Positions 11,101 through 23,803 of a DNA stretch of 64,000 nt are shown in pieces. Each line of letters begins with the position of its first letter. Position 1 is the stretch's first letter. Made by a program: the position numbers and the translations under genes. The notes beneath the pieces were generated by a model. That model worked only from the letters and a program-made list of their open reading frames with translations. It was not told where the DNA came from and did not search any database. The stretch covers positions 22,343,308 to 22,407,307 of the forward strand of contig NC_133104.1 of NCBI RefSeq assembly GCF_022965805.1, in the 5' to 3' direction. The stretch is from Primulina eburnea (Eukaryota > Streptophyta > Magnoliopsida > Lamiales > Gesneriaceae).

Positions 11101-12470
11101 TGACGTGCCCACTCCGTCTATATCAGATGTGCCAGTAGTCAGAGACTTCCCAGACGTCTTTCCTGATGACGTCACTGGCCTTCCACCAGAGAGAGAGGTG
11201 GAGTTTGCTATTGACCTTATGCCACGTACAGTGCCAATCTCTAAGGCACCGTACCGCCTAGCTCCAGCCGAGATGTTAGAGCTCAAGCAATAGATTCAGG
11301 ATCTTCTTGACAAGGAATTCATCCGCCCTAGTTTCTCACCGTGGGGCGCACCAGTGCTCTTCGTAAAGAAGAAAGATGGGAGCATGGGACTGTGTATTGA
11401 ATACCTAGAATTGAACAAGGTAACGATCAGGAATAAATACCCATTACCAAGGATCGAGGACTTGTCTGATTAGTTGCGGGAAGATTCATTGTTCTCTAAG
11501 ATAGATCTTCGATCGGGGTATCATCAGCTGAAGGTGAAAGACGCAGATGTACACAAGACAACCTTTAGAACCAGGTATGGGCATTGCGAGTTCTTGGTGT
11601 TGCCGTTTGGACTGACGAATGCTCCAGAAATTTTCATGGACCTCATGAACTGAGTATTCCAGCCCTACTTAGATCATTTCGTCTTAGTGTTCATTGAAGA
11701 CATTCTTATATACTCTAAGAGCCACGAGGAGCACAGTCAGCACTTGAGAAAAGTTCTACAGACCTTGCAGAGTAGCAAGTTATTTGCGAAGTTCAGTAAG
11801 TGTGAATTTTGGTTGGAGAAGGTAGCGTTTTTGGGTCATATAATTTCTAGCAGTGGCATTGAGGTGGATCCAGCGAAGGTAGCAGCCGTTAAGGAATCGG
11901 TTGATCCGAAGAATGCATCAGAAATCCGCAGTTTCCTAGGCTTAGCAGGCTACTACAGGAAGTTTATTCAGGGATTTTCTTCAATAGCAGTGCCACTCAC
12001 TTCTTTGACCAAGAAGAATGCCAAGTTTGTGTGGAGTGATGAATGTCAGAAGAGCTTTGATACTTTGAAGCAAGCTCTTATTTCAGCGCCAGTGTTACCC
12101 ATAACAAGGCAAGAAGATTTTGTGTTGTACACTGATGCATCTAAGTTCGGGTTAGGCGCAGCGTTGATGCAGCATGGCCGGGTTATAGCTTATGCCACCA
12201 GACAGTTGAAGGTGCATGATAAGAAATACCCGACCCATGATCTTGAGTTAGCCGCCGTTGTCTTTGCTTTGAAGATTTGGAGACACTATTTGTACGGGGA
12301 GAAATACCAGATATTCACCGATCACAAGACTCTCAAGTATTTTCTTCACGCAGAAAGAGCGGAATATGAGACAGAGACGGTGGTTGGAGTTAGTAAAAGA
12401 CTACGATTGAGAAATTAGCTATCATCCGGGAAAAGCTAATTTTGTCGCAGACGCCTTGAGCATAAAAGTG
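11101..12470 (+). pseudogene. Gypsy F reverse transcriptase and RNase H
   Basis: RT begins near DVPVVRDFPDVFPDD (about 11125) with GYHQLKV (about 11518) and the catalytic box at about 11685-11710. That box reads [10 protein letters not shown], so the first Asp of the FIDD pair is Glu, and the expected YLDD is YLDH. RNase H shows YTDASKFG (about 12130), [13 protein letters not shown] (about 12240) and [10 protein letters not shown] (about 12315). Stops at 11291 and 11472 (CAG to TAG) and 11651 (CGA to TGA), and a frameshift near 12350, inactivate it. Confidence 0.9.
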
Positions 12471-12699
12471 GCAGTTGTAGCACAGTTTTCAGCGCAGAGA
12501 CCTCTTCAGTCTGAGTTTCAGAGGTTTGGGTTAGAGGTTTATTCCAAGGGCAGAGCTCCCAGACTATCTAATCTAACAGTCAAGTCTGATTTGCTAGACA
12601 GAATCCGTAGAGGACAACATTCGGATGAGCAGTTGTAGAAATGGAGGCTGAAAGATGAGGCCAAGGGCAGTGTACTCTACACAGTGTCTGATGGTATTG

Positions 12700-14001
12700 T
12701 GAGATATAGAGGTAGAATGTGGGGGTGCCTAGTGTTGATTCGATCAGAGAGGATATTCTGACGGAGGCACATGCATCATGTATTCCATTCACCCAGGAGG
12801 CACCAAGATGTACAAAGACTTTCAGAGTTTGTATTGGTGGCCAGGTATGAGAGAGACATCCGTCGGTTTGTGTCTGAATGCCTCACTTATCAGGAAGTGA
12901 AGGCAGAGCATCAGATGCCAGTATGGATGCTTAAGCGACTCCCTATCCCTGAGTGGAAATGGAAGAATATCACCATGGACTTCGTTGTTGGTTTGCCGAG
13001 GTTAGTTAGAGGGTCCAATGCTATTTGGGTTATAGTAGATCGACTTACTAAGTCGGCACATTTCTTGCCAGTGAAGACGACGTTCTCCATGACCCAGTTT
13101 ACGGAGCTTTATATCAGGGAGATAGTCTGATTGCACGGGATCCCAATTTCGATTGTGTCTGACAGGGACCCGAGATTTACATCGTCCTTTTAGAAGAGTT
13201 TGCATGCAGCCATGGTCAGTACAGCTTTTCACCCGCAGATAGATGGTCAGTATGAGCGAGTGATTCAAATTTTGGAGGATTTATTGCGAACCTGTATGAT
13301 CTATTTCCAGGGGACTTGGGAATCAAAGCTACCTCTAGTGGAGTTTACCTAAAACAACAGTTTCCAATCATCTATATGCATGGATCCCTACAAGGCATTG
13401 TATGGAAGGAAGTGCAGATCGCCAATTCATATGAAGTCGGTGAAAGAGCAGAACTTGGTCCAGAGATTGTTCAGCAGACTGCAGATGTGGTGGTCAAGAT
13501 CCAAGACAGGATGAAGACCGCACAGAGTCGTCGAAAGAGTTATGCTGATAAAAGGAGAAGGGATCTAGAGTTTGCCATAGGTGACCACGTTTTTGTAAGG
13601 ATAGCACCTATGAAGGGTTTTATGAGATTTGGGAAAGAGGCAAGCTGAGTCCGACGTTTATTGGGCCATTTGAGATTCTTGACAGAATTGGGACTCTAGC
13701 TTATTGTGTTGCCCTTCCGCCGAATCTGGCCGAGGTACACAATGTGTTCCATATCTCCATGTTGATGAACTATCTAGCTAATCCTTCGCATGTTCTGAGC
13801 TACGAGCCGTTGCAGTTGGCTCCAGACCTTTCATATGAGCAAACACTTGTCCAAATCCTAGACAGACAGGAGCGTAGACTTCGTAACAAGGTGACCAAGC
13901 AGGTCAAAGTCCGATGGCTAAATCAATTAGTGGAGGAGGCCACCTGGGAGACAGAAGTAGATATAAGAAGTCTCTATCCAGAACTGTTTGCTAAGATTTA
14001 A
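12700..14001 (+). pseudogene. Gypsy F integrase and chromodomain-like tail
   Basis: Decayed zinc-binding region (about 12740-12900), IN core with TMDFVVGLPR (about 12970), SDRDPRF (about 13158) and a DGQ(Y)E segment (about 13240), GPFEI-like segment (about 13660), and a chromodomain-like tail VKVRW..LVEEATWE (about 13905-13955), ending at TAA 13999-14001. Several frameshifts and stops (13128, 13190) break it. Confidence 0.88.
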
Positions 14002-14020
14002 TTTCGAGGACGAAATTTAT

Positions 14021-14036
14021 ATAAGTGGGGGAAGAA
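14021..14036 (+). promoter_or_regulatory. Polypurine tract of gypsy F
   Basis: AAGTGGGGGAAGAA immediately before the 3' LTR. Confidence 0.8.
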
Positions 14037-16656
14037 CTATGAGCCAAAAAATAAGTACACGTAAAACCCATGCATTTATTTAATAGTTAAATCATTTATT
14101 TAATTTTAAAATACTTTTTAGTGATGCATGTTTTATGAACTTGCATTATTTTTGAATTATTTATGTTTATGTGATGCACGTTAAACGTTTTCTCGACTTT
14201 CAGGTTTCAGGCGATTATTCGATGCGGGATTGAGGAAAAGAGAACGGTGACGACTTTGGCAATTTTAAAATACGGTATTTTATTTTTAAGTTTAGGATGG
14301 AGCATTTTAAATGTCTATTTAATTTTTTTAGCATTTTAAAAGCCTAATTTAATTATTAGGTAATTTTATGATTTTAAAGTTTTAAAGAATTTTCACTTGC
14401 ACATTTTATTTCAAATTAATTATTTTTATTTAAAGTTAAGGGAGAGTTAGTGTTTTGATTAGTTGTTAATTGGGTAATTAAGCAAATCAATTCCCTAAAT
14501 TATCCCACTAACTCACGCTAGACACACACACACTTACACGTTTTACAGACTTTTACACACACCGAAACCGTAAAAGTTTCAATTCAGATTTTTATCAATT
14601 TTGAGAGGAAAAAAATTAGAGTTCTTGAGAGTAAGAGCAGCCGCCTCTCCCATTCTTTTTCCAGCAAGTTTTTGATGATTTTATTGCAAGAAAACCGTGC
14701 CAAGTTCATCCCGAATCAACCCTCACTCTGTTCCCGCTTCGGTATCGTCGGTTCGGTAAACTTTAACATCATAAGGCATGTATATTTTGTTTTTCCTGCG
14801 TCGATCTTGTCATAGTATTTATGTTGATGTTTATTATGCGTAAAATTCAGGTATGATGTTCATAGTTTGAGCAGAAAATTGGTTGGATCAGTTTTGGAAT
14901 AATTTTTAGATCTAAAATTTCGTTTTCCACTGTATTTTGAAAACTGAGATTTTTCAGTCGCGAATTTGGGAAAACTTTCAATATATGAACGTAAACTTTT
15001 TGATACCTTCGATTCGATATAAGATTCAAAATATTTGGATAAAAATTGAGTGCGTTATGGTGTTTTTCGTGGGACTGCTCAAATTGCATTTTTGAAAATT
15101 ATGTTATTGATGTATTCTTACAATGATATGTTGCAGGTTTCATTGGGAAACGTTGGGTGACTGCTGCTATGTTTAATTATTGTGAGTATGATGTGGGGTT
15201 TATGTTTGGTGCTTCGTCTCGGGTTGATAGGCACTTGGTTGCAATAGAAATCGTAGAAAGTATTTTGGTGTCAAAATTCATGTTTATGGGTTATGTTGCG
15301 TAGTTGTTGTACGTCATTGTTTTGGGACATTTGTTCGAGTTGAATCCTTGACATAGAGTCCTAAGATAAGTCTCGTTGCATCGGGTCGAGTCGTTTGAGC
15401 GTTACTTTTAAAATTGCATCAAATGTGTTATTTTGGGTGGGTTGTGCGCAGGATTAGCGCCGCAACGCTCGCCAAGGAGCGCCGCAACGCCCGTTATGCG
15501 CAAGCCTGGAGCTGTAGCGCTGCCCTTGTGGCACCGCAGTGCTTGGCCTGCGGCATTGATAGCGCTGTGGCACTAGGCACTGTAGCAGCGCAGCACTGTC
15601 AAAGCGCCTAGGTGCTTGTCCATGACTTTTTAAAACACTATTTTTAAGCTCTTGTCTTCTAAGTTTTGGAAATGTACACACATCATTGTAGGATTTGTTC
15701 CGGGGATTGATGTCATGGTTTGTACAATGATTAAACGAGGTAAAGTCACGAGCGATTTAGAACATCATAAGAAAATTTCCATTTTGGGTGGTGAGCACGA
15801 TTACTATGTCTAAGTATGGAAATTAAGTGCTTGAAATTCATGTTAGCATGTGCAGCAGTGGCCCCAAGCGAAATCCAACGAATCCCTCAATGCCAAGTAA
15901 GTATGTTCGACGTGCAAAGAAAATACTTTTAAGTTTTTGAGGTATGCTAAATGTCTTGTGACAAAATTATGTATGGGATTGGAAAACAGTAAAGCATGAC
16001 CAGGGACCAATCGACCCCGTTAAAGCATGAACAGGTTTAGATGAGGATTGGAAAGTGGTAAATCATGACCAGGGACCAATCCTCCCATTAAAGCATGAAC
16101 GGGGATATCATGTATGTGGCAGTGAATTTTCCCTGTCAGCCCAGTACTGTGGTTTAGTCTGATCAGACATATTTACGTATGGGTCACTTGCTTTGAAACA
16201 TGCCTCTACGAAAAATGGTAATATGTATGCTCATGTATGTACGATGCAAGCATGTTTATGAAAAGTTTTATGTTTATGGCACGTCTATGTATGTACGTAT
16301 GTAAGTTCAAGTTTAAGTACAAGTTGAAGTTTATGTATGTACACTCTATTTTAAATTTGCATGTGGTTTTATTACGAATTACTCGTTACATCCATTTTAT
16401 ATGTGTTGAGTTTTTAGACTCACTAGACTTGATCGATGCAGGTGAGGATGACTTGGAGGAGACTAGGGTTGGGGACCAAGGAGCTTGCTTGGACGGAGCG
16501 GGAGGCTAAACCCGAGGACCGCCACGTTTAAATATTTTTGCAACAATTTTTGGAGACGTATAGTTTATTTTAAATCGAAATTGAGAGTTATTTTATAATC
16601 AAGAAATTTTCTATTTTTCTGCAAATTTTAAGCAGTAAAAAGTACGGTACGTTACA
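14037..16656 (+). repeat. 3' LTR of gypsy F
   Basis: Homologous to 6454-9161. The first bases have decayed (CTATGAGCC against TGTAGAGCC). It ends CGTTACA at 16656, followed by the TSD ACTGT. About 90 bp present in the 5' LTR (about 8950-9040) is missing here. Confidence 0.88.
15455..15614. repeat. CpG inverted-repeat array of F (3' LTR copy)
   Basis: The counterpart of 7883-8041, more decayed (AGCGCCGCAACGC, GCACCGCAGTGC); many of the differences are CG to TG or CA. Confidence 0.8.
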
Positions 16657-16797
16657 ACTGTCTTGCTTGGAACCCTTCCAAGAGACATCAGCACCGTTGA
16701 GCATGAATACGAATCAGAGGTTGACTTCGATTCAGCGATATTGCTTTGGAAGCTAAAGTCGGTATAGCCTTCCAATTTCAGTTCTCCACCCCCATAG
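16657..16797 (-). pseudogene. Copia G RNase H remnant, part 2
   Basis: Continues the gene broken at 6453 by gypsy F, starting with the second ACTGT. It matches 19216-19358 of copia E and ends where the E LTR begins. The five bases before that LTR, catag, are the candidate E target site. Confidence 0.85.
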
Positions 16798-18838
16798 TGA
16801 AAGGGGATCGATGAAGGTGCCCGAATGCGCAACAGAAGTTTCAAAATTTGTTTTTCAAGGCAAAAATCGAGCACCTCATTTACTAGTGTGTAGCAAATAC
16901 AAAAACACAAAAATATGTCATACATAGTGTGTTAAGATTATTACCTATCAATCTCAAAGATTGATATTATGGCTCCAAATAAGGTGTAAACACCTTAGCT
17001 CTTGAATGACAAGACAATCTACAAGCTCTCCTTGCTTCAAAATTAGGCCCACCACTTGCAAGCTAGAACCCCTCTTATTTTGCACTAGAAAAATAAGAGA
17101 ATTTTTCAATGAGAAGTATTTTCTTTCCTCAACAATTGAAGAAGAAAAATGGGGAGAATATTGTGTGAATATTTCGGCCAAGTGAGGGAGAAAGGATAGA
17201 AAGAAGAACTTTCTTGGAGCTTGAAAAAGTGATAAAGGTGCATAAGCATGCCATGCAAATTTTCAATGAAAAAGTGCCTCCAACCCTTCACCTTCCTAGC
17301 TTGCTTTTTACTTGGCCTTATAACAATTACAAGGCCCATGGGTTTTAATTTAAATGTCTCAAACATATTTGAGTCCAATTAAACATTCCTTGATTTTACT
17401 CAAGCCCACTAGTTTAATAAATATTTTTAATTCGGCTATACAATGTCCAATGTTGTTTAATTATCCAACACTTGAATAAATTTAATTATTTGGACTCTAC
17501 TAGGTCCACTAATATTTAATTTACCCAACACTTGATTAATTTAATTTAGTCCATAATAATGTTTATAAAAATCACAATTTTCAAATACATTGTTTGTTTG
17601 GCCAACTCTTAAATTAGGAACACTTCCTCAAATTAAAAGTTACATTCTCCTTATAGAAGTCATACTTCTATTTTTCCTTACGCTTATAAACTCCTTTATA
17701 AGCCGTTCAACACATTGAACTATTTAACTTCTTAACGGGATCTAGAAAGCTAGTATTTGTGTGGCCCTCAATGGTTCATTGATACAACTAGACGTGGGTG
17801 CATATCTCCATGTGATTCGGACAAAACATGTCCTTATTTGAGCATACCCCAATTGCTCCATTCTTACTTATCCCCTCCTTGATAACAAGAACGTTAGAAC
17901 CCAAGTCTGATAGTACACAACCAATCATGTTAAACGCCTTGCAGCATCTCTTACATGATTCCCTAGGTATCAAATGATAGTGCTTGCAAGAACCATTCAA
18001 TTATGGTTAGCGTACAGTACGGTCCCTTCAACTCATATATCCCGACCGATTCGACAACCATTGGTATATGGAGAGTTGTCAATTAATCGATACTATATGT
18101 CATGTCGTAGTTGCATCGATGGTGTAATCTAAGAAACTCCTTTCTTAATTACAACCATAATCTGATCAGAGATTTCAAACTACATACACATGAGATCACA
18201 TAGGATATCCATACCCGAAGGTAAGCGGTGAATCCCTGACTACAATGCATCGACTCCTATATGTTTCGACAAAACACCCAACCTTGCCACCTGATGACCC
18301 CATGAGAGTCAGTAAACAATTCAAAGTGCAATGTTAGCATATAGAGTCTCAATGTTGTCCTGAGTCATAAGGACTAATGCTGTAAAACCATAAACTAGGA
18401 CGTTTCCACTTGATAAGTGAGAACCACTTGGAAAGTCTTTTATGGAGGGTTGTTCAGTGTACTCTACAAGGAGCACCTATATGCATGTTAGGACATCACA
18501 ATGTCCCCTACCAATGAAAAATGGTACTTACATCGAAGATACTAGTCTCGAACTTGAGCGGCATATATCCTTCTTAGCGGCAGGTGAATAAACTAGGAAC
18601 TGTTTATAATATACAGTATTCCAAATATGAGTTTCATGATACTCATCATATGAGCATCTCATATTCTTTCTACTATTTGTATATTGAAGGACTTTATCTA
18701 TGGAACTAGCATGGGTATACATATAAAGAAGTGCCAAAACAATAATTTCAAATATTATCAAAATAAAGACCGTTTATACATACATTTTCATTGTGAACAC
18801 TCGGCGAACACTTGGCTCGACGTACACCTACTCTAACA
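16798..18838 (-). repeat. 3' LTR of copia E
   Basis: About 2.04 kb; in sense it runs from TGTTAGAGTAGG (18838) to CCCCTTTCA (16798). Homologous to the D LTR (34433-36469) with substantial divergence. It shows short repeated CCAACACTTGA(A/T) units near 17455-17540. Confidence 0.85.
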
Positions 18839-18850
18839 ATCTCCCACTTG
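18839..18850 (-). promoter_or_regulatory. Polypurine tract of copia E
   Basis: Sense CAAGTGGGAGAT immediately before TGTTAGAG. The same sequence precedes the G, D and D2 LTRs (6069-6080, 36470-36481, 40092-40103). Confidence 0.85.
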
Positions 18851-18852
18851 CA

Positions 18853-19691
18853 CTAGAGACAACTACCCGTATGATTCAAACCCATCGATTCCCGATGCTT
18901 CTTGAATAATGGTCCAAGTAAAGGCTTAGTTAGCGGATCAACAACATTATCTGCGGAGCCGACTTTGTCGATTGACACTTCTTCTTTTTCCACAATCTCT
19001 CGGAGGATGTGGTACTTTTTCAATACATGTTTGGACTTATGATGAGACCTTGGCTCCTTTTCATGTGCAGTGGCTCCCGTGTTGTCACAAAACACCGGGA
19101 CAAGAGCTACTCCATTAGGAATGACGCCCAACTCTTGGACAAAATTTCTTATCCAAACAGCCTCCTTCACTGCAGTTGATGCAGCAATGTATTCTGCCTC
19201 AGTGGTGGATTCCGTTGTACAGTCTTGCTTGGAACTCTTCCAAGAGACAGCAGCAACATTGAGCATGAAATTAATCCAAAGGTTGACTTCGAGTCATCGA
19301 TATCGCTTTGGAAGTTAGAGTCGGTACAACCTTCCAATTTCAGTTCTCCACCCCCATAGACCAAGATTAATTTATTGGTACTTCTCAAATACTTGAGGAT
19401 GTCTTTCACAGCTTTCCAATGTGGAGTACCAGGGTTCGAATGATATCTACTCACTACACTTAGTGAAAAAGCCACGTCAGGACATGTATATATCATTCCA
19501 TACATGATGCTACCAATTGCAGATGCATACGGAATGCGTGTCATCACCTCTATCTCTGCATCAGTCTTTGGAGACATAGACTTGGATAGGGACACGCCAT
19601 GACACATTGGTAGATGTCCTCTCTTGTATTCATCCATCGAGAATCGCTTCACGATGGTATCAATGTATGTGGACTGGGTGAGACCAGGCAA
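18853..19691 (-). pseudogene. Copia E RNase H
   Basis: Recognisable RT-RNH connection (TRIPYASAIGSIMYGM), the thumb-end WKAVKDILKYLRST, the RNH active-site strand EGCTDSNFQSD, TEAEYIAAS, FCDNTGATAHEKEP and a PLTKPLLGPLF tail ending at about 18853. It lies in two frames with a frameshift near 19200-19260. Confidence 0.9.
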
Positions 19692-20330
19692 TCTTTTTTA
19701 TCTATCTCTATAGATCTGTATTCGCAATACAAAAGATGCTTCACCCAACTCCTGCATCGAGAACTTACTCGCTAGCCATATTTTAGTTGATTGCAACATT
19801 CCTACATCATTCCCAATGAGTAAGAATGTCATTAACATACAACACCAGGAATGTCATAGCACTCCCACTGTCCTTCTTATACACAGGGTTCCTCAGGATT
19901 CTTAGTAAAACCAAACTCTTTGATTGTACTATCGAATCAAAGGTTCCAACTCCTAGATGCCTGTTTTAGACCATAAATAGATCCTTGAAGTTTGCATACC
20001 ATATGCTCACTTCCGATAGATGTAAACCCTTCGGGTTGAGACATGTAAATCTCTTCCTTAATATCCCCATTAAGAAAGGCTGTCTTAACATCCATCTGCC
20101 ATATCTCATAGTCATACCATGCAGTTATGGCTAGCAAAATCTTTATGGACTTGAACATTGCAACTGGAGAAAAGGTTTCCTCAAAGTCAACTATCTTGTC
20201 TTTGAGTATATCCTTTTGCCACCAATCGCGCCTTGAAGGTCAATACCTTTCCATCCGCACCAAGTTTTCTCTTGTAAATCCATTTACACACTATGGGAAC
20301 AATTCCCTCATGTGGATCTAAGAGATTTCA
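19692..20330 (-). pseudogene. Copia E reverse transcriptase
   Basis: Motifs: WIYKRKLGADGKV (about 20280), ARLVAKGY, ETFSPVA (about 20165), WQMDVKTAFLNGDIKEE (about 20100), YGLKQ (about 19975). The catalytic box at 19828-19839 reads YVND, a GAT-to-AAT change of the first Asp of YVDD, so it is catalytically dead in addition to its stops. Confidence 0.9.
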
Positions 20331-21880
20331 CACTTGGTTTGAATGCATGGAATTCATCTCAGATCCCATCACTTCAAGCCAATTGGATGAATCGTCATCA
20401 GATAACGCTTCCTTGAAGGTCCTTGGATCACATCCATGGTTAGGCTCATCATGGCCCTCTTCAAGAAGCAGATCACACCTCATAGGTGGTCTTGAGACTC
20501 TCTCGGATCTTCTGGGAGCTTGTATATCCTCTCTTGGCTCTTCGGGTGTAGGTTCTGTAATTGTGGGTGTCTCTCGAACCTCTTCGAGTTCTATCATCTC
20601 CCCTTTTATTTCCAATAGAAATTCCTTTTCCAAAAAGGTTGCATTCCTAGAAACAAACACCTTTATTTCTTGTTGATGATAGAAATAATATCCAACAGAA
20701 CTCCTTGGATATCCCACAAAATAACATAAAATGGATCGAATGTCCAATTTATCCCCACTACCTTCTTCACATAAGCCGGGAACCCCCATATTCTAAGATA
20801 AGAATATTTGGGAGGCTTACCCATCCATATCTCATATGGTGTTTTGTCAACTGCCTTTGAATGGACATTGCTCAACAACAGTGCCGCTGTCGTAAGTTCA
20901 TATCCCCAAAAGAATGGCGGCAACTCCGTTAACCCCATCATAGACCGAACCATGTCCATAAAAATCCGGTTACGACGCTCCGAAACACCATTCAACTGTG
21001 GTGTAGCGGGCGGAGTCCACTGCGAGAGAATCTCATTCTCTCTAAGATAATCTTGGAACTCGGCACACAAATATTCACCACCTCAATCCGATAGAACTGA
21101 CTTGATGCTTCGTCCCAACTGTTTCTCTACTTCACTTCTGAATTTTTTGAACTTTTCAAAGGCTTCAGATTTGTATTTCATCAAATACACATACCCATAC
21201 CTCGAAAAGTCATCGGTAAAGGTGATGAAGTAGGCATGTCCATGCTTAGTGGTGATGCTAAGCGGACCGCACACATCGGTATGATCAAATCAAATAACCC
21301 TTTGGCTCGCTCCACATGGCCCTTAAAGGGAATTTTGGTTATCTTTCCTTTCAGACAGGATTCACAAGTCGTGAGAGCATTAATATCAGACATATCAAAC
21401 ATGCCTACTCCCACTAGCTTGTTCATCCTTCTTAGAGAAACATGTCCTAATCGAGCATGCCATAATTGTGCCGAATTTAGAGTATCTTGTTTTCGCTTGT
21501 TTTTTGTTGTTATTGCTTGGACATTGTTTAGTGGAATATCTTTCAATTTTAAGATGTAGAGATCGTTTTCAAGTTCTCCATTACCAATTAAACATTCGTT
21601 CTTGTAAATGTTGCAAACACCTTTGCTAAATAAACAAGAAAATCCATCTTTATCAAGCATAGAAATGGAAATAATGTTTTTCACCAAATCTGGTACAAAC
21701 AAAACATCTCTCAAAATCAACTTAAAATCATTATTCAACAATAAGTAAACATCTTCTACGGCTTTGGCAGCAACTCTTGCTCCATTGCCCATCCTCAAAA
21801 AGGTCTCACATTCCCTAAACATTCTACTTCTTCCCATCACCTATAAATCATTATAGAGATGTGAGCCACAACCGGTATCC
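20331..21880 (-). pseudogene. Copia E protease end and integrase
   Basis: The decayed protease site DTGCGSH lies near 21860-21880 with a frameshift and a stop. Then come VPDLVKNIISISML, the GAG-pre-integrase LWHARLGH box (about 21460) with CESCLKGK, and the IN core: FTDDFSRYGYVY (about 21225), SD followed by TGA for CGA then GGEYL (about 21085), PQLNGVSERRNR (about 21000). The frame shifts near 20760. A linker RRSERVSRPP (about 20500) leads to RT. Confidence 0.88.
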
Positions 21881-22729
21881 AATATCCAGAACTCTTCTGA
21901 GCAAGATATTCCCTGCAGTTACGCAAGCAATATCCAGGCTTCTTGCAGTGATGACAGATGTCAACAGTCTTGTCAGCCTCCACTGGTGTGGCTGCCACAG
22001 CGGGACTCGGAGTCTGCCTCTTGAAGGGCACGTTCTTCTTGGGACGTTGGAAAGAACGCTTCTTTCCCCTCCCACGTGGATCAATATTCGTGCCAGATGA
22101 AGAACCTACATCAAGAACTGGCTTTTCTTTCTTGATGGTGGACTCAAAGGTCACAAGAATGTTCACCAACTCTTCAAGGGTCGGCTCCATCTTGTTCATA
22201 TTGAAATTCACCAAAAAGGATCAAACGAGCTAGGCAGTGACAAGGGCAACACGTCAGTGGTCAACTCCAAAGGCAACATCAAATCCATGCCAACGAGCTT
22301 GTCCACGAGCCCAATCAACTTCAGGCAATGCTCATGGACCGAGACCCCATCTCGCATGCGCAAAGTGATCAGCTCCTTGACGGTAGCATGCCTAAGAGAT
22401 CGAGTCTGTTCACCAAAGAGCTCCTTGATATGAACATGAATGTCAGCAACACTCTTTGCATCCTCAAAACGCCTCTGCAGCTCATCATTCATAGAAGTCT
22501 GCATAAAACACCTGGCTGTCAAGTCATGGTCACACCATTCCTTGTAAGTCTGGAATTCCTAAGGAGTGCAGTCAGTCGGAGCCTCAACAGGGGGCGACTC
22601 AATTATTGTATATGCTATCCTTTCCGAATTCCAGACAATTTTTAAGTTTCTTAGCCAGTTGAGGTAATTAGGTCTGATTAATACGTGTTTGTCGAGTATT
22701 GCAGATAGCGGACTGCGAATCGAAGACAT
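21862..22729 (-). pseudogene. Copia E gag
   Basis: The start ATG is at 22727-22729 (sense GACAATGTCTTCG), with an N-terminal RPNYLNW segment typical of copia Gag. A stop at 22559-22561 and a 1-nt loss near 22214 break it. The zinc knuckle CHHCKKPGYCLRNC (about 21925) has Tyr where the zinc-binding His is expected (CAC to TAC). The basic GRGKKRSF stretch precedes it. Confidence 0.85.
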
Positions 22730-23803
22730 TGTCAAAATAGTATTGAAAAGTAAAACAGATAAATGTTGATGGCTATTTTAAAATATTTAGTAAGATATAA
22801 AGTATGAACTTTTACTTCATAAATTTTCGCTCCCATTGTTTTGACAATTTTCACTACCCTCTAGTGAAAACGGGAAATTCCTTTCCACAGTAGGTATGTA
22901 AGGTCCAATCAGCAAATTATGATTCCGAATAATATCAACCAATCATAATTCCTAAAAGGTAGTTTCCAATTGCATCACTATGCAACCCTCTACGTATACT
23001 TTTGTCTCACATTTGATTAGGACCCAATAATATGACGTCGTTCATCTTTACGTGTCAAGCCTTACCTTTCGATGTTGAACCTTAATGGACGGTCGCCATG
23101 AGTTCCCTCAATAATATGAGCCGAAATCATGGGAGTTCCACGTAGTTCACATCACAATGTCAATGGATGTCACAGCTTTCCGGTGTCTAGGGCCCCCCCA
23201 ATAATATGAGCCGAGCCCCGAACACGGGTAGCGTTCATCATGCACCCATTGTCGATGGAAGAGATGGAAATTATAAACACATTTATAAATCCCCTTTTCG
23301 GGCTTGATATTAATTTTGAATCTTATTCAAAACGAGGGTTTTTAATTTGGAAAGGTCTCATCATTATTAAAAGCTCGCCATGTTTGATCGTATGTTTGCT
23401 GGATTCATGCAACTTTGTTATTATCATAATAATAACGCATATAATCATTATTTATAATATATCATGCATATATTATAAACAGTAAACAAAATAAGGATGA
23501 TCAATCGCCCCAATACTAATGGCCCGTGTGAGCTAAGCACGGGCCTAGGTCCAATCCTAGGGAAATGCATCGGATGGAAATGCAACTATTACATAAGGTT
23601 CCAATATTTACATGTCTTTGATCTTCATAATCATCAAGGCCACCATCTTCCAATCTTGATCTTCAACTATACTAATATTTACAATAAAATATAAATGTCA
23701 AATAGGGATACATCTCATGGGGTGGGAACGGGCCATTAACCAAGCCCACTTTATAAATTGATAATTATTACAATCATTCAACACAAAATATCCTAGCAAA
23801 TTG
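22730..23803 (-). other. Copia E leader region (no gene seen)
   Basis: About 1.07 kb upstream of the gag start with no coding signal. It contains a 16-nt direct repeat CAATAATATGAGCCGA at 23109-23124 and 23199-23214, exactly 90 nt apart. Assignment to the E leader rests on position; part of it could be another inserted fragment. Confidence 0.5.

Larger units (their letters stand above)
6454..16656 (+). mobile_element. Gypsy F, full-length chromovirus-type element
   Basis: A complete 10.2-kb element: 5' LTR 6454-9161, PBS, gag, PR, RT, RNase H, IN with chromodomain-like tail, PPT, 3' LTR about 14037-16656. The perfect 5-bp TSD ACTGT (6449-6453 and 16657-16661) interrupts the RNase H gene of copia G. 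It is a different lineage from A/B/C/K: different gag, longer LTR (2.6-2.7 kb), and a 2-nt rather than 5-nt gap between LTR and PBS. All coding parts carry stops and frameshifts. The LTRs differ at many positions, and the 3' copy lacks about 90 bp near its end (around 16525), so the insertion is old. Confidence 0.93.
16798..23803 (-). mobile_element. Copia E, reverse, lacking its 5' LTR
   Basis: 3' LTR 16798-18838, PPT, then on the minus strand RNase H, RT, IN, PR, gag and a leader. The gene order (PR-IN-RT-RNH) identifies Ty1/copia. I did not assign a clade. No PBS or 5' LTR is visible before the H-family LTR starts at 23804, so the 5' end is lost or displaced. It inserted into copia G. Confidence 0.88.

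Noticed and set aside
15414..15681. Open frames on both strands in the F 3' LTR
   Set aside because: They arise from the GC-rich inverted-repeat array and are broken or different in the 5' LTR copy.
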